From: Methanobacteriota archaeon
GTDB taxonomy: Archaea; Thermoplasmatota; Poseidoniia; Poseidoniales; Thalassarchaeaceae
Assembly: GCA_002728565.1 (NCBI GenBank)
Contig: PBUX01000064.1
Span: 42,171-106,170, forward strand
DNA length: 64,000 bases
Reading direction: 5' to 3'
Position numbers and translations under genes: made by a program. This document shows, in pieces, positions 63,249-64,000 of the stretch. The notes below the pieces were generated by a model, which saw nothing but the letters and a program-made list of their open reading frames with translations, made no database searches and was not told the DNA's origin. How positions within the stretch are numbered: the first letter of the stretch is position 1; the number at the start of each line of letters is the position of its first letter.

Positions 63249-64000
63249 CTACTGCGAAGCTGGCGGGGGCGATGGAGGCCCAAAGAGAAAGGTTGCTTCC
63301 ATGCGTGCATTGCGGCTTTTGTCTCCCAGCTTGCCCAACGTATAACCGCCTAGGAGACGAGAACGATTCCCCGAGAGGACGGCTGCATCTCATGCAGGCG
63401 GTAGTTGAAGGGCGTCTTGACCCGGAATCCGATGCTTTCCAGGTCCATATTGATCGATGCCTCGGTTGTCGAGCCTGTGAGCCAGTGTGTCCGTCCGGTG
63501 TCGAATACGGAACCCTGCTGGAGCTGGCTCGGGAGACTGCTTCCACTGCGCGGGCTCCAGATGGCCTAACCCGCGGCTTGTTGACGGTTATGGCCTCTCG
63601 AATGCTTCGTGAAATTCTATTTCTGGGAGGCCGGACACTTCGGGTTACGGGTCTTGCTTCTGTGATGGTGGACGTGCTCGGGAGAATCAGATTCGCAGGG
63701 AGGCTCCGCTTCGCTTTAGCCATGCTCTCCGCAACACGGCCCTCGGTCCGGCTCGGACAGGGGGTCATGGCTGATGGGATGGAATCGCAAGATACAGAGA
63801 TAAAGGATGCCCATGCGCCACGAGTGGGGGTTGGAAGCGTGGGCATCCTTCGCGGTTGTGTTCAGGAGGGCCTTTATGGGCGGGTTAACGACGCCACTGC
63901 TAGAACGCTCGACGTGAACGGCTACGAAGTTCGCACTGTTACTCGACAAGACTGTTGTGGCGCGCTGCACGCTCATGGTGGTGCGCTGACGGCAGCGCGC
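63245..64000 (+). CDS. glcF: glycolate oxidase iron-sulfur subunit GlcF (3' end outside window)
   Basis: 252 codons visible, frame open to the right edge. Two 4Fe-4S motifs, CVHCGFCLPACPTY (about residues 19-32) and CLGCRACEPVCPSG (about 75-88), are followed by a linker and the CCG-like DCCGALHAHGG near the edge. It passes electrons from GlcD/GlcE to the quinone pool. ATG overlaps the glcE stop. The protein is incomplete here; the second CCG domain lies beyond the window. Confidence 0.94.
   Translation, partial: MTTAKLAGAMEAQRERLLPCVHCGFCLPACPTYNRLGDENDSPRGRLHLMQAVVEGRLDPESDAFQVHIDRCLGCRACEPVCPSGVEYGTLLELARETASTARAPDGLTRGLLTVMASRMLREILFLGGRTLRVTGLASVMVDVLGRIRFAGRLRFALAMLSATRPSVRLGQGVMADGMESQDTEIKDAHAPRVGVGSVGILRGCVQEGLYGRVNDATARTLDVNGYEVRTVTRQDCCGALHAHGGALTAAR

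Noticed and set aside
1..64000. CRISPR arrays, insertion sequences, prophage or antiphage operons
   Set aside because: I saw no spaced direct repeats, transposase motifs or phage structural genes anywhere in the window.

Overview
This window carries a bacterial chromosomal origin region. dnaA and dnaN (minus strand) are separated by a cluster of DnaA-box-like sequences at about 27.02-27.13 kb, and rpmH/rnpA/yidD/yidC/mnmE/mnmG/parA/parB run away from it on the plus strand. A perfect 16-bp parS site lies just before parA. From 28.8 to 51.6 kb nearly every gene is on the plus strand, as expected for one replichore. The gene content suggests an uncultured, probably marine Gram-negative bacterium of the Gemmatimonadota or a nearby lineage: a DUF1592/DUF1552/ankyrin cytochrome cluster, many exported peptidases (M14 twice, M20, M28, S9), bactofilin and a long cyanobacterial-type IspH. 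That taxonomic placement is an inference, not a measurement.

Layout. 0-5.5 kb: cytochrome-c-type DUF1592 protein (cut at the left edge), DUF1552 protein and exported ankyrin protein. 5.6-15.4 kb: M28 peptidase, CGNR regulator with paired palindromes, tyrS, a lipoprotein, purE, greA, a peroxiredoxin-like protein, M50-like membrane protein, parvulin lipoprotein and an iron-containing alcohol dehydrogenase. 15.5-18.3 kb: SDR, then a redox group of a CcdA-type membrane protein, a TlpA-type thioredoxin and an exported peroxiredoxin whose active-site codon is TGA. 18.4-25.7 kb: M20 and M14 peptidases, tRNA-Ala, a small regulator/membrane-protein module, a thioesterase and pyrE. 25.7-38.9 kb: the origin region and its housekeeping operons, ending with an M23 protein, bactofilin and Nif3-like protein. 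39-51.6 kb: second M14 peptidase, zinc-ribbon TPR protein, epimerase, lipA with the pyruvate dehydrogenase genes pdhA-pdhB-pdhC, amidohydrolase and S9 peptidase. 51.7-64 kb: an acetyltransferase-like and a glycosyltransferase-like gene, lpdA, marR-type regulator, long ispH, fxsA, M42 peptidase, GAF protein, MBL hydrolase and the glycolate oxidase genes glcD-glcE-glcF (glcF cut at the right edge).

Main observations. (1) The peroxiredoxin at 17708-18292 (minus) reads through one in-frame TGA exactly where the peroxidatic Cys of the TPGCT motif belongs. A 6-bp hairpin with an 8-nt loop starts 15 nt downstream and fits the bacterial SECIS rules, so it is very probably a selenoprotein, and the neighbouring CcdA and TlpA genes could supply its electrons. 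(2) rnpA has no ATG, GTG or TTG start between rpmH and its conserved core, so its reading frame probably contains all of rpmH, as known in Thermus. (3) Two palindromes with identical geometry sit upstream of the CGNR regulator. (4) Several small RNA-scale elements lie between genes: a minus-strand unit at 12.15-11.90 kb with an extended perfect Shine-Dalgarno and a T8 terminator, a strongly folded segment at 59.23-59.33 kb, and an 18-codon ORF with a hairpin and T7 tract before lipA. No CRISPR array, rRNA gene, insertion sequence or intact integrase was seen.
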